Source of the DNA: Martensiomyces pterosporus
Taxonomy: Eukaryota; Kickxellomycota; Kickxellomycetes; Kickxellales; Kickxellaceae
Assembly (NCBI GenBank): GCA_025201845.1
Contig: MU603938.1
Location: 62,001-126,000, forward strand
DNA length: 64,000 nucleotides
Direction: 5' to 3'
The translations under genes were made by a program, and so were the position numbers. The notes beneath the pieces are model-generated. The model ran no database searches and was not told the origin of the DNA. It saw only the letters and a program-made list of their open reading frames with translations. Of this stretch, positions 43,662 through 52,864 are shown piece after piece; position 1 is the stretch's first letter; the number at the start of each line of letters is the position of its first letter.

Positions 43662-44209
43662 AGAAAAACAACAAGTCTCCGATCCCCAAACGAGGAATGG
43701 TAGCTGGCGAAGCTCTGGCTCCCAGTGCTGCTGCTGCTGCGTCAGCAGTCCAAGTGAAGCGCAGGGACATGGGAAGCCCAAAAGATTCTGGATGCTGTCT
43801 GCCTATGTGCACCGAAATGGCTGTGACATGCAGTCAAAAAGGATCATCATCTGCTTGGTCTAGTGCAGAGTGGGTGGGGCGAAGCTTGGCGTGCTCCGGC
43901 AGATGTGTCTGCCTGGCTCGGCGTGTTTGTTTGTTTGTTCGCCTTGCTTGCTTCTCGTCTCTTGTGTTTTTGTAGTTTTTAGTATGTAAATTGCATTTCC
44001 ACTTCTCGTCTACGTCTTCTTATTTCTTCTCGGTCTCTTCTCTGCCACTTCACAGTGTACGCACACACACATACACTTTCTACAGCCTCCGGCGAACGCT
44101 AATTTCCCCTCTGCGCTATCGCCACTGACAGAGCGCATACGCAGGGGATACACACGCACACACCAAAGCACAAAGGACGCCAAGAGCGCATACGCAAGCA
44201 GGCACGCGT
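43662..44209. other. Intergenic, WRAP73 3' end and TMEM243-type promoter
   Basis: 548 bases with no supported gene. The right half contains CA/TG-rich and T/C-rich stretches. Confidence 0.5.
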
Positions 44210-44527
44210 ATGGATGAGCCGTTGTTTGGGGGCATCAGTCGGCGGGAGATGCTGGTAGAGCGCTATGCCAACACATTCATTATCACCATCGCCTTTGCCA
44301 CGGTCGTCGTGTCGCTGGTACAGGGGGTGCTCAGCGGAGTGTTCCTGCACGTACTTCTGGGCCTGTGTGTCTCCCTGTTTGCCGCCATTGAAGTCCGCCT
44401 GGTCAAGTGGTATCGGCTGGGGGACCTGGAGCCAAAGTTCAAATACGTCATCTTCGCACTGGGCTTCTCCATCACTCTGCTCTGCGTTGTAGCCAACCTG
44501 TACTTTTTCTCGCTCATTCAGCTTTGA
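44210..44527 (+). CDS. TMEM243-type (DUF2678) small membrane protein
   Basis: A 105-residue, single-exon protein. The opening DEPLFGGISRRE recalls the RPLFGE..AKD start of animal TMEM243. The block VKWYRLGDLEPKFKYVIF is nearly the same as that protein's YWYRQGDLEPKFRKLIY, and LCVVANLYFF matches LCICANLYFH at the C-terminus. Three hydrophobic segments lie at about 20-40, 43-62 and 78-102. The family has no known biochemical function; the human protein was named for its expression in drug-resistant cells. Reading the product as an endomembrane protein is inference. AATAAA follows 40 bases after the stop. The gene converges on AIP1 (139 bases). Confidence 0.75.
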   Translation: MDEPLFGGISRREMLVERYANTFIITIAFATVVVSLVQGVLSGVFLHVLLGLCVSLFAAIEVRLVKWYRLGDLEPKFKYVIFALGFSITLLCVVANLYFFSLIQL

Positions 44528-44566
44528 TATCTATTCGGCATTCGTGCTTCATCTCTGCTTCCCAGT

Positions 44567-44572
44567 AATAAA
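44567..44572 (+). terminator. Probable poly(A) signal of the TMEM243-type gene
   Basis: AATAAA 40 bases after the stop codon. Confidence 0.5.
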
Positions 44573-44666
44573 CACACAACATGCAAGAGAGCGGGCAGTG
44601 GGCGGCAGCAGCAAAAATGCGTGGCCCTCAGCACAGAAACCGGGCCGCCGCACATGGCAGCGGCCC

Positions 44667-46614
44667 CTACTCGTAGGTGATTCCCCACACCTTGACGCCA
44701 CCATCGGCACCAGCGCTCACGACGGTTTCATTGTCCACATAAGCGACTGCCGCAACGCCGCCAAGATGCGCATTCCTGATGAGCACCTTCTTCAGTGGCT
44801 TCTCGATGCTCCACACAATCACATGGCTGTCAAGGGACGCCGACGCCGCATGAGCACCGTCGGGGGACCAGGTGATGTCGTAGACGCGTGCGGTGTGCGA
44901 TCCCCAGCGCGAAGTTACCAGATCGCCCGATGCAGTCTTGACGACAAAGATCTTGCCTGCTGAGTCTCCCGACGCAAGGAGCTCGCCGTCTGGGGAGAAC
45001 GCCAGCGCAGTGATATCGCGGTTGTTGGCTGTGATCTTGACTCCCGTGGGCTTGAGCTCTGTGCCGCTCAGCGTGTATGTGACCACGGAGCTGTCCTGGA
45101 AGCCCACGGCCACCACGGAGGTGCTGTGCGAGATGGCAACCGCACGTGCTGCTGCTGTGGTCTCCTTCACTGCGACCTTGGTTGCCTGACCGTTGGCCAC
45201 AACAACAAGGTCGTCGTTCTCCAGCGCAGCAACAGCCACTGCACCAGTGCTATCAATGGCCACCGACCGGGGTGCCGCGCTGAGGCTGACCGACTTGCCA
45301 GCAGCGATCACCGAGTGCTCTGCAAACCGCACGGTGTCGTCGAGGAAGCCAAGCGCAACGCGGTCACCAGCAGCTGCTGCATCCTTCAGCTGAGCGCCCT
45401 GGGTGGCTCCCTCGACAGAGGTGGCTACACCGGGAGCGCCAGCAAAGTCCCACGAGCACACCTTGCCGTCATAGCTGCCAGTATACAGGACCTTGGAGTC
45501 AGTCAGCGCCGCTCCGGTGACGGCCTTCTGGTGGCCAGTAACGGTCCTTACTGGCACCTGGGCCTCAATGCTGATGACATTGATGTCGCCCGAAAGCGAC
45601 AGCGACACAATGTGCTCTCCAGCCCACACGTTTCCAACCTGCTGGTGGTCTGGGGACGAGGATCCAGGCGCAATTTCTACCGTGTTAACAAGCCTGTCGC
45701 CCTCGATGTCCCAGAACTTGCACGTTCTGTCGCCCGACGAGGTCACGATATACTTGCTATCGGGGCTCCACGAGACAGCGTAAATAGAGCCCTTGTGCGC
45801 TGCATCTGGGTCGGCCGCACCGACTTGGCGGATAAAGTCGCCGGTCTTGCCGTCGTAGAGCATGATCTTCTTGTCAGATCCGACGCTGACAAAGTAGTTG
45901 TCCGAGGGCGCATATCTGACATCGTTGACAAACGCCGTGTGGTCTTTGAGCGTCTTCTCGAACTTGTAGGGAGCGCCGTGGTAGAACACACAGGTGCTGT
46001 CGTCCGAGCAAGTGACTGCACGGAACGGCCGCTGCTGGCGCATTGTGCAGGCGTTGATGGGCTTGCTGTGGCCCTCGACAGTTCCAAGCGTGTTGCCCGA
46101 GTCAAAGGCAAACACATGCCCGAACCTCTCCTTGCCATCACCCACGGCCATCACGCGCTGGCTGTCTGGGTCCCATGCAATGTCGTTGATGCGCCCGGAG
46201 ATGGGGCGGAACTCGCTCTTCAGGATGTGCTCGTCGTTGACAGAGTCCCAGATGCGCACATTTCCCGAGACATCCCCCGAAGCTACGTAGTAGCCCGAGG
46301 GCGAGAACCGCGCCACAGTGGCTGTTGCAATGTGCTCGGTGTACTCCCATGCCTTCTCGGGCGCCGCCAGGCTGCGGATTACGATGGTCTTACCGCTGGC
46401 ATACACGAACCTCTCGCCGGCTGGGTCGGCAGTCAGGCGGACCGACTGTCCACGGGTGGTGGACGGGTTGGGCGCAAAGTACTCTTCTACAGGCGGCGGC
46501 AGAGTGGTGTTAGTATTCAGTGCAGGGCGCCTGCTTCTCGTTTCTCGCCGCTGTCCTCATCAGCGACACAGCCGTGTTCTGAATTGGTAGAAGCTTACTC
46601 TTAACAAAGGACAT
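44667..46614 (-). CDS. AIP1: Actin-interacting protein 1 (Aip1/WDR1)
   Basis: Two exons, 46599-46614 (16 bases) and 44667-46486, give 611 residues. The splice AAGA/GTAAGC to CTGTAG/AAGAG yields MSFVKKEYFAPNPSTTRGQSVRLTADPAGERFVYASGK, the recognised N-terminus of Aip1; TACTAAC lies about 24 bases before the acceptor. Fourteen WD blades in two propellers follow. Examples are ARFSPSGYYVASGDVSGNVRIWD, SWSPDSKYIVTSSGDRTCKFWD, ALAFSPDGELLASGDSAGKI and ITWSPDGAHAASASLDSHVIVWS. Length is normal for the family. Aip1 works with cofilin to sever and disassemble actin filaments in patches and at the cortex. The 5-codon first exon would be missed by a simple frame search. Divergent from AFG1. Confidence 0.95.
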
Positions 46615-47294
46615 TTGGACAACAAGCGGGAAAGGCAGATGCTGGGTGGTTGTTCAAATGAGGCGGATGGAAATGAAATAGCGCTGTTTGAATACTGAAT
46701 GGAGGAGAGAAGCACCGCTGCTGCTCAAGCCGTGACATGCATGTGCGCCAAGGGCGCTTGCCAAGGGCGCCAATGCCGCCACCCTAACCCCCACACTGCT
46801 GATCAAATCCGCACATTGATCGGGATCATGGGTTTGGTGTGTGGGAAAGCAGGAAATGGCCCTGCTGACCTCGCCCAGCATGGTGGAGCTCGCTCCCGAT
46901 CGCTCAGCAGGGCGTCGGGGAATATTTCCGACAGACCCGGCCAGCGAGACCAACGCATTCCATGGACTTGGGTGGAAGCGCCGCGCCACAGAGCTGTGCT
47001 TTTTGTGATAGCCTCCCTTCCTCCGTAGCAGCTTCTATGTGGCTGCAGCACCCATGCGCACGAGCCACCCCGTTTGGGGGAAAGGAGGGAGGGGAATTCC
47101 GAGGCGCCCTGGCTGATAGCGCAGCACACTTGCCCGCAGGAATAAACCCACGCCTTTTGCCCCGTGCTAGCTTTGTCTTTTCCCTCTTTGCTTTTTCCTG
47201 CTTTCTATCCTGCATCCATTCAAAGCACATCTTTGCGCTGCTTGGCTGCCCAGCTTGGCCGCACACCCACCCACAACCTTCAGCTACCGCTGCA
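46615..47294. promoter_or_regulatory. Bidirectional promoter, AIP1 and AFG1
   Basis: 680 bases between divergent starts. No gene is seen. The last 140 bases before AFG1 are T/C-rich. Confidence 0.5.
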
Positions 47295-49470
47295 ATGTAT
47301 CGCCAAGCGCTGCTATCTAAAGCAGCTGCACGCTGTAGGGCAGGCAGAGCCATTGTGTGTCGGTGTCACCCCAGTCCACACACACAGAGCAGTCGCCAGG
47401 GAGCTGCTACTCAGCTCCTTTGGCCGAGGGACTGCCGCGCACATCGCCTGCACACATCGCCCAAACACTCAGAACCTGCCTCTATAGTCAACGGTAAGCT
47501 GATATGACCAGAGTTCTGACTAGCCGTCCATGCGCGTTTGCCTGCTCTCCCGGTTTGACGCTTGGCACTGGCTGCACGAGTGCTAACTCTTGTCAAGGGC
47601 CCCTTTTTGTCTCGCTGTAATATTCGCCTCTGGCCTTGGCACTACTGCTGTGCTTTCTATTTCCATGCCACTCACGATGCACACGCTGAATACTAACAAC
47701 CGCACCGCAGTTTGTTGCTGCTGCTCTCTTGTTAATATAGAGATATCGCACTCGATGAGCGGGGCGGACGGTGGGCCAGTGAGCGAGTACAAGCGGCTGG
47801 TTGAGGCTGGGCAGTATATCGACGACAGCTTCCAACGCACTATTGTGTCCAAACTGGATCGGCTGTACCGGGACTTGCTGAGCTACAGTCCGGCGCCAGC
47901 CAGCGACCACAAGACCAGCGCGGGATATTTCTGGAAGGTAAGAATGCATTTGCTCCCTCTTGTTCTCGTGCTGTTCTTGGCTCTTTGTTTGCTGCTGTGG
48001 CACCTGCGCTCTCGTGTGCTTCCGATGGCCGCCGAAGTATACCAGGCACAGGAGTGATAAGAGAAGCACACGAGCTCTGTGCATGCATCCCGGCTCCCTC
48101 TTTTTTTTCTTTTGCTGATGTGCGGGGCGGCATCTCCACGCTTTGGTTATCCTCGTGACGCCTTTCTTGGGGTTTGAAAGATGCAGACCGCCAAATGATG
48201 CTTGCTAACAGCCACTCGCACTAATGCTTGCAAGCATGTGTAGCTATTCCACAAGGACAGCGGCGCTGGCAGCGACATGCCACCGGGAGCGCCCAAGGGG
48301 CTGTATATCTACGGCGACGTGGGCACAGGAAAGACGACAACCATGGACTTGTTCTACGACACTGTCCCGACAGAAAAGAAGCGGCGGATTCACTTTCATG
48401 CATTTATGCTTGACGTGCACTCCCGGATTAACTCGTTCAAGCGCACACACAAGGCAGCAGACGACCCAGTCCCGACCATTGCGCGCGAACTGGCTGCAGA
48501 CGCCTACGTCCTGTGCTTTGATGAGTTCCAGGTGACCGACATTGCAGACGCCATGGTGCTCAGGCGACTGGTCACCGAGCTTTTCAGAAACGGCGTTGTT
48601 GTCGTGACCACCTCCAACAGGCACCCGGATGAGCTGTACAAGAATGGAATCCAGAGGGAGAGCTTCGTGCCCTGTATCGAGCTGCTCAAGGAAAGGTGCG
48701 AGGTGGTCTCGCTGGACTCGGGCACTGACTATCGCAAGATTGCGAGGGAGACTGAGTCCGTGTACTTCTCGCCTATTTCGGCCGACACGAATAAGGTGCT
48801 CCACGCGCTGTTTGGAATGGCCACGGAGAACGCGCCGCAGGAGGTCAACAAGCCGCTGAGGTTCCTTGGCCGCGTGCTCAACATCCCCTTGTCGGCCAAC
48901 GGCGTCGCTCGCTTCACCTTCAGCCAGCTGTGCAAGGAGGCGCATAGCGCTGCCGACTACATTGAGCTCACCAAACACTACCGCACAATATTCCTCACCG
49001 ATGTGCCTGTGATGAGCATGTCTGACAGGAACGAGGCCCGCCGCTTCATTACCCTGATTGACGCCTTGTACGAGTCCCACGCCACCCTCATTATGAGCTC
49101 CGAGGCTGACATCTACAGCCTGTTTACGGGCAAGTCCGAGATGAGCAGCTTCCAGCAGACAGCGGCACAGTCCTCCGGCCTGCCCATGCCTGAACACCCA
49201 TCGACCGTGCTGACCAGCGAAAATTTCACCGCTGTGACGTTTGCCGGCGAGGAAGAGGTGTTTGCCTTCCAGCGGGCGATTAGCAGGCTGGTCGAGATGT
49301 CGTCGCGCAGGTGGATCATCGCTGGCCACAACCGCGCTCTGGCCGACAATGCCATGCGCCAGGAGTACGAGGGCGGTAGGATGGCTGCTGGAGACATCGC
49401 CAAGCACCGCCCGACGCCACCCTCGAAGCAGGGCCCCGGCGGCAGCCAGAAGATGCGCTCAGCAGCCTAG
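47295..49470 (+). CDS. AFG1: AFG1/LACE1-type mitochondrial AAA ATPase
   Basis: Three exons, 47295-47493, 47741-47937 and 48244-49470, give 540 residues. The first exon encodes a Lys/Arg/His-rich presequence ([18 protein letters not shown]). Exon 2 carries the family opening [21 protein letters not shown]. Exon 3 carries Walker A (GDVGTGKTT, about 156-164), the Walker [11 protein letters not shown] (about 223-232) and [18 protein letters not shown], all diagnostic of Afg1. Afg1 is an inner-membrane ATPase that helps degrade or assemble cytochrome oxidase subunits. Introns are GT-AG; a second in-frame acceptor exists at 47709-47710, which would add ten residues. CTAAC lies ahead of the third exon. 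AATAAA follows 52 bases after the stop. RPS25 is next, in tandem. Confidence 0.93.
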
Positions 49471-49522
49471 CGCCTGAAGCCCCAGCACACATGCACACAT
49501 ACATGCAGCTCACACGTGACAT

Positions 49523-49528
49523 AATAAA
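49523..49528 (+). terminator. Probable poly(A) signal of AFG1
   Basis: AATAAA 52 bases past the stop codon. Confidence 0.5.
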
Positions 49529-49731
49529 TATAAATCTCTTGATCTATCCAATGGCAGCCATTGTAAGTGCCAGTGCGAGAAAGCGTGCCTGGCTTGAGAG
49601 CGGCAGGATCAGCGCGCTGCTGGCCACCAGCCAGGAAGCGGCGATTCTGACAAAAGGGCGGCGCTGGCGAGTGCTGCTGTGGATCCATCTTTTTCAACAG
49701 AGCAAATAGCTTGAAATATCACATATTCAAA

Positions 49732-50627
49732 ATGGTAAGCGTCAATGAAGTGGGTCGGTAACATGCGCTGGATGGATTCGCACGCAGTCGAGGGCACGTA
49801 CCGCGATGGATGCGGCGGCAGGTGCCGGGCTGGAAATGGATTCGCGGGCTAGTGGCGAGGCATCGGGGAAGGATGCGACGCCACAGGATGCGAAGGCGGA
49901 CTTTACGCGGAGGGCGTTTTGCGCATTGGCGACTTTGAGGCCCGGAGCGAGATTCGAAGCCACAGGGCCCTCTATCGCCAGTGCGGCCACAGCCGTGCTT
50001 TGCAGAGGGAATTCTGCCCGAATGTGCAGCAGCGCTGCTGTGGAGCGATGCTGATTCCTGTTCTGCGGCGGCAATTTGGCAGAGGCGTCTACTCCGGGCC
50101 TGAAATTCCGCCTGTGCGGCTGGCATAGTGGATCTGCGTTCGCAAATTGGAACAGCTGCGCCTGCTGGCGCGTTGGGCGCGCTGTTCATTCCAGCGCATT
50201 TGCATGGAGCTGCTGGCTGTGGAGGCCTGCACTCGACCCCTCTGCGGGCGCTTTCTTGATTGCACACGCTAATTCACTTTGCTGTCTTCTCTCCCTGCCT
50301 CCCTACAACTGCCGCTTTTAGGCTGCTGCTGCTAAGTCGTCCGCTGGATCGAAGAACAAGAAGAAGTGGTCCAAGGGTAAGGTCCAGGACAAGGCCAACA
50401 ACGCCGTCATCTTCGACGCCGCCACCCTCGCCAAGCTCGAGAAGGAGGTTCCCGCCTACAAGCTGATCACTCCCTCCGTCCTTGTTGACCGCCTGCGCAT
50501 CAACGGCTCTCTTGCCCGCCGTGCTCTCCGTGATCTCGAGGCCCGCGGATCCATCCGCCTGATCTCTGCTCACAACTCGCAGCTCATCTACACCCGTGCC
50601 ACCGCCCCCGTTGCCACCGAGGCCTAA
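49732..50627 (+). CDS. RPS25: 40S ribosomal protein S25 (eS25)
   Basis: Exon 1 carries only the start codon (49732-49734, ATG/GTAAGC). A 587-base intron follows, then exon 2 at 50322-50627, giving 102 residues. The mature sequence opens with four alanines and a Lys-rich tail ([17 protein letters not shown]), then the winged-helix core [42 protein letters not shown] and [12 protein letters not shown]. The whole matches eS25 in order and length. eS25 sits on the head of the small subunit near the E-site and supports IRES-driven and repeat-associated initiation. The intron ends in a long pyrimidine tract and CTTTTAG. Codons are strongly C-biased. AATAAA follows at 50736. An ATG-only first coding exon is unusual but well known in ribosomal protein genes. 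Confidence 0.95.
49735..50321 (+). other. 587-bp first intron of RPS25
   Basis: GTAAGC donor directly after the start codon and CTTTTAG acceptor, with CTAAT upstream. GC-rich open frames run through it by chance. I found no convincing box C/D or H/ACA snoRNA, though such introns often host one. Confidence 0.75.
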
Positions 50628-50735
50628 ATGGCGCGGTCTTCCGGTTGCGCTCTTCTTTCCCAAACTTCTTTTGAATATTGAATTTTCCGTTTGTACTTTC
50701 GGGCTTTTTATTCGCCACCTCCCGCGCGGATGTGG

Positions 50736-50745
50736 AATAAATAAA
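50736..50745 (+). terminator. Overlapping poly(A) signals of RPS25
   Basis: Two overlapping AATAAA hexamers about 109 bases past the stop codon. Confidence 0.5.
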
Positions 50746-50879
50746 GCAAAGTAGGGAAAGCAGGCACAGACACCACGCGCCGCATGAGTGTAGTCGCGTG
50801 CATATATACCGGTGTGTCAGCAGGAAGTTTCCGGGATGTGGTGCCGCATCTGACATTTGACTGGTGTGAGTGTGGAGTG

Positions 50880-51933
50880 TTTCTGGCGGATGTGCTCTTT
50901 TATTATGAATACAAGTCAAAGCTAGTGCAATAGTTTACAGGGGGTGGCGGAAGGCGCCTGGTCGGTGCGTGCTGCACGATCCTACAAGCAGATCTAGATC
51001 TAGACAGGGCAAATACCAGCAGCGTCGTCGTTAGCAAAGGTGCGATGCACAAAGCGACACAGCTCGCGGGGAGCGGAGTGAGCGGGGAGAGGCGTTGGGT
51101 CAGAAGATTGGTAAGATGGAGTTTATCATCACGCTTGCATCAGTAGCAGAACTGACAAAAAAGTTGATCATCATATCAACGCCCCTCACTCGCCATTTGT
51201 GGAAGCAGCTGCAAGGCTGCTCGGGTCGACACGTACAGTCACTTACTGGTACCATGCATTGGAGGGCGGCACTCGTGCGATGTTGCCAGAGCACCTAAAT
51301 ACCAGGGTTGCAGAAGAGACGCTGCAGTGTTTAGTCAATGTGCCGCTTCAACAGCCGAAGATGCGCTCAAGATGCGAAAGCTCAGATGGTGATGCATGTA
51401 AAGTTCATAATCATAGGAACTCATTTAAAGTGGTGTGGTGAAAGTTATCATCAGCGCAATGCCAGTCAGAAGAAAGCAGCAAGAGGAAAGAGACATACCT
51501 CGGCCAACATTGCTCCTGCAGAGCTGCTGAGCTCAAAGGGGAGGCCAACTAGCGGCTCTTGATCTACACACACGCAGCAGTGTTAGCAAAGGCGACATTA
51601 GTTTCATTGCCAGCAGCAGATCCAGACAGCGTCGCTGCAGCGATACGGTGGAGCGTGCGCGTTATATGAAGATCAGAAACGAGGAATTTCATTTGTAGCA
51701 CGTAAAAATAAAGGCTCGACATAGCAGACAGCGAGGGACAGATGATTACGAATGTCCCGCGTCAAATTCAGGCATCAACGTACTATTTCATCACCTCGAC
51801 ACCAAGCACACAGAACGAACAGCACCCTTGGGAGACACGTACCTCTCACGCTAGCATTAGAGTAGATTTTGAGGAGCGGAAGCAGAAAAGCTACCGGTAG
51901 CGGGGCTGCAGCGCCTCCACTGCGCCTTTTATA
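50880..51933 (-). other. Probable unrecognised spliced transcription unit
   Basis: No long frame lies here, but minus-strand signals line up. A TATA box is at 51927-51933. Two intron ends share the string CCTTTGCTAAC, one before TGTGTAG at 51564-51570 and one at 51029-51039 before CTGTCTAG or CTTGTAG. A donor GAG/GTATGT at about 51493-51498 closes a clean 40-50-base exon encoding QEPLVGLPFELSSSAGAMLAE. A CTAAAC-CTGCAG acceptor lies near 51321, a donor GTAAGT at 51241-51246, and AATAAA at about 50900-50905. Together these suggest a small gene of several short exons or a spliced non-coding RNA. I could not assemble a full frame or recognise a family. Confidence 0.35.
51927..51933 (-). promoter_or_regulatory. 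TATA-like box of the minus-strand spliced unit
   Basis: GGTATAAAAGG on minus is one of the best TATA matches in the window. It faces away from SWI5 and towards the unresolved unit. Confidence 0.4.
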
Positions 51934-52112
51934 CCGCTCCCTTCCTGTGAAAAATTTTTTGCTGGGCTGGAGCAGGAGGCGCAAGCCGCGACTCGCACCC
52001 AACCCATAGATAAGCCGATTTGGCTGAGCTGGAAACGTGGGGGGAGCTGGGCGGCTCTGCGCATGCGCAAAACCCAGCGCAGCATAGCACATTTTCGCAC
52101 AACCCGCAGGCC

Positions 52113-52475
52113 ATGGACGGATCTCCAAGCAAAGGCAGAGCAGCCAAAGCAAGCCTGCTCTCTGAGGATGCAGCACAAGAGCCCCTGTTCAAGTCGACGC
52201 TCGAGGATGAGCGGAAGCAGGAGATAGAGGCGACAGTTCTGGCGCTAAGGAAGGACTTGGAAGAGCACAGGCAGCGTCGCGACAAGCTGCTGGCGGAGAA
52301 CAGCAGGATGACAGCTGAGCGCGCGCGGCAGCTGACGGACGAGCACATCGACAGGCTGCACCGGTACAACGACATCAAGGATGCAGGCCAGATTCTGTTT
52401 GGAAAGCTGGCTGAGCTGAAGGGCAAGACAGTCAAGGACGTCTACGAGGAGTACAGTGTCGACCTGGGCGACTGA
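52113..52475 (+). CDS. SWI5: Swi5/Sae3 recombination accessory protein
   Basis: A 120-residue, single-exon protein. A Lys/Glu/Arg-rich coiled coil (about 30-85) leads into HRYNDIKDAGQILFGKLAEL and then GKTVKDVYEEYSVDLGD. That is the conserved C-terminal block of Swi5 proteins (YNDIKD..Q.LLGKLA, then an acidic YxEFxLDLxD end). Swi5 pairs with Sfr1 (or Sae3 with Mei5) to stabilise Rad51 and Dmc1 filaments during homologous recombination and meiosis. The first ATG of the open frame with family-like sequence is 52113; upstream in-frame codons have no ATG. A six-copy 13-base minisatellite begins 22 bases after the stop. Confidence 0.87.
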   Translation: MDGSPSKGRAAKASLLSEDAAQEPLFKSTLEDERKQEIEATVLALRKDLEEHRQRRDKLLAENSRMTAERARQLTDEHIDRLHRYNDIKDAGQILFGKLAELKGKTVKDVYEEYSVDLGD

Positions 52476-52497
52476 CACATGCCGCTGCTTTTTGGCT

Positions 52498-52575
52498 GCT
52501 GCCCTCGTTTGCTGCCCTCGTTTGCTGCCCTCGTTTGCTGCCCTCGTTTGCTGCCCTCGTTTGCTGCCCTCGTTT
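52498..52575. repeat. 13-bp minisatellite, six perfect copies
   Basis: Unit GCTGCCCTCGTTT repeated six times without a mismatch, followed by a degenerate copy. It lies in the SWI5 3' UTR and 290 bases before the SF1 start codon. Confidence 0.95.
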
Positions 52576-52864
52576 GTTGTGCTCGAAGGCGCGGCCAGCA
52601 TGCACGGAATGTTCCCCCAGGAAATGAGAGGAGAAGCCTGATTGGCCCACATGCTCTCCCTCGCGCCTCCTTCTTGCGCGGGAGAGGGAAAAATATGCCA
52701 GAAATTCCGTTTTCCTTCTGCTCCTCTTTTTCGTATAGCAAATGCACTCTTTGGCTGTCCATTTCTCTTTACAGCACTGGTGATCGCATTCTCTCCCGTC
52801 GCGCCTTTGTTGATTTGCTTCCTGGCATCCCCCCATTCCTCACACTTTCTGAATCTATCCCAAA

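Larger units (their letters stand above)
50628..52112. other. 1.49-kb region between RPS25 and SWI5
   Basis: It holds the RPS25 3' UTR on the left, the probable minus-strand spliced unit in the middle, and the SWI5 promoter on the right. A 12-base palindrome AGATCTAGATCT is at 50990-51001. Confidence 0.5.

Noticed and set aside
45126..46604. 492-codon plus-strand frame over AIP1
   Set aside because: Shadow of the AIP1 coding strand; AIP1 has clear homology along its whole length. The same reasoning removes the antisense frames over AFG1 (48244-49407) and POL5 (38395-39777).
50990..51001. 12-base palindrome AGATCTAGATCT
   Set aside because: Short, isolated, and explained as a tandem of a 6-base palindrome next to an intron end. 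No known binding role.
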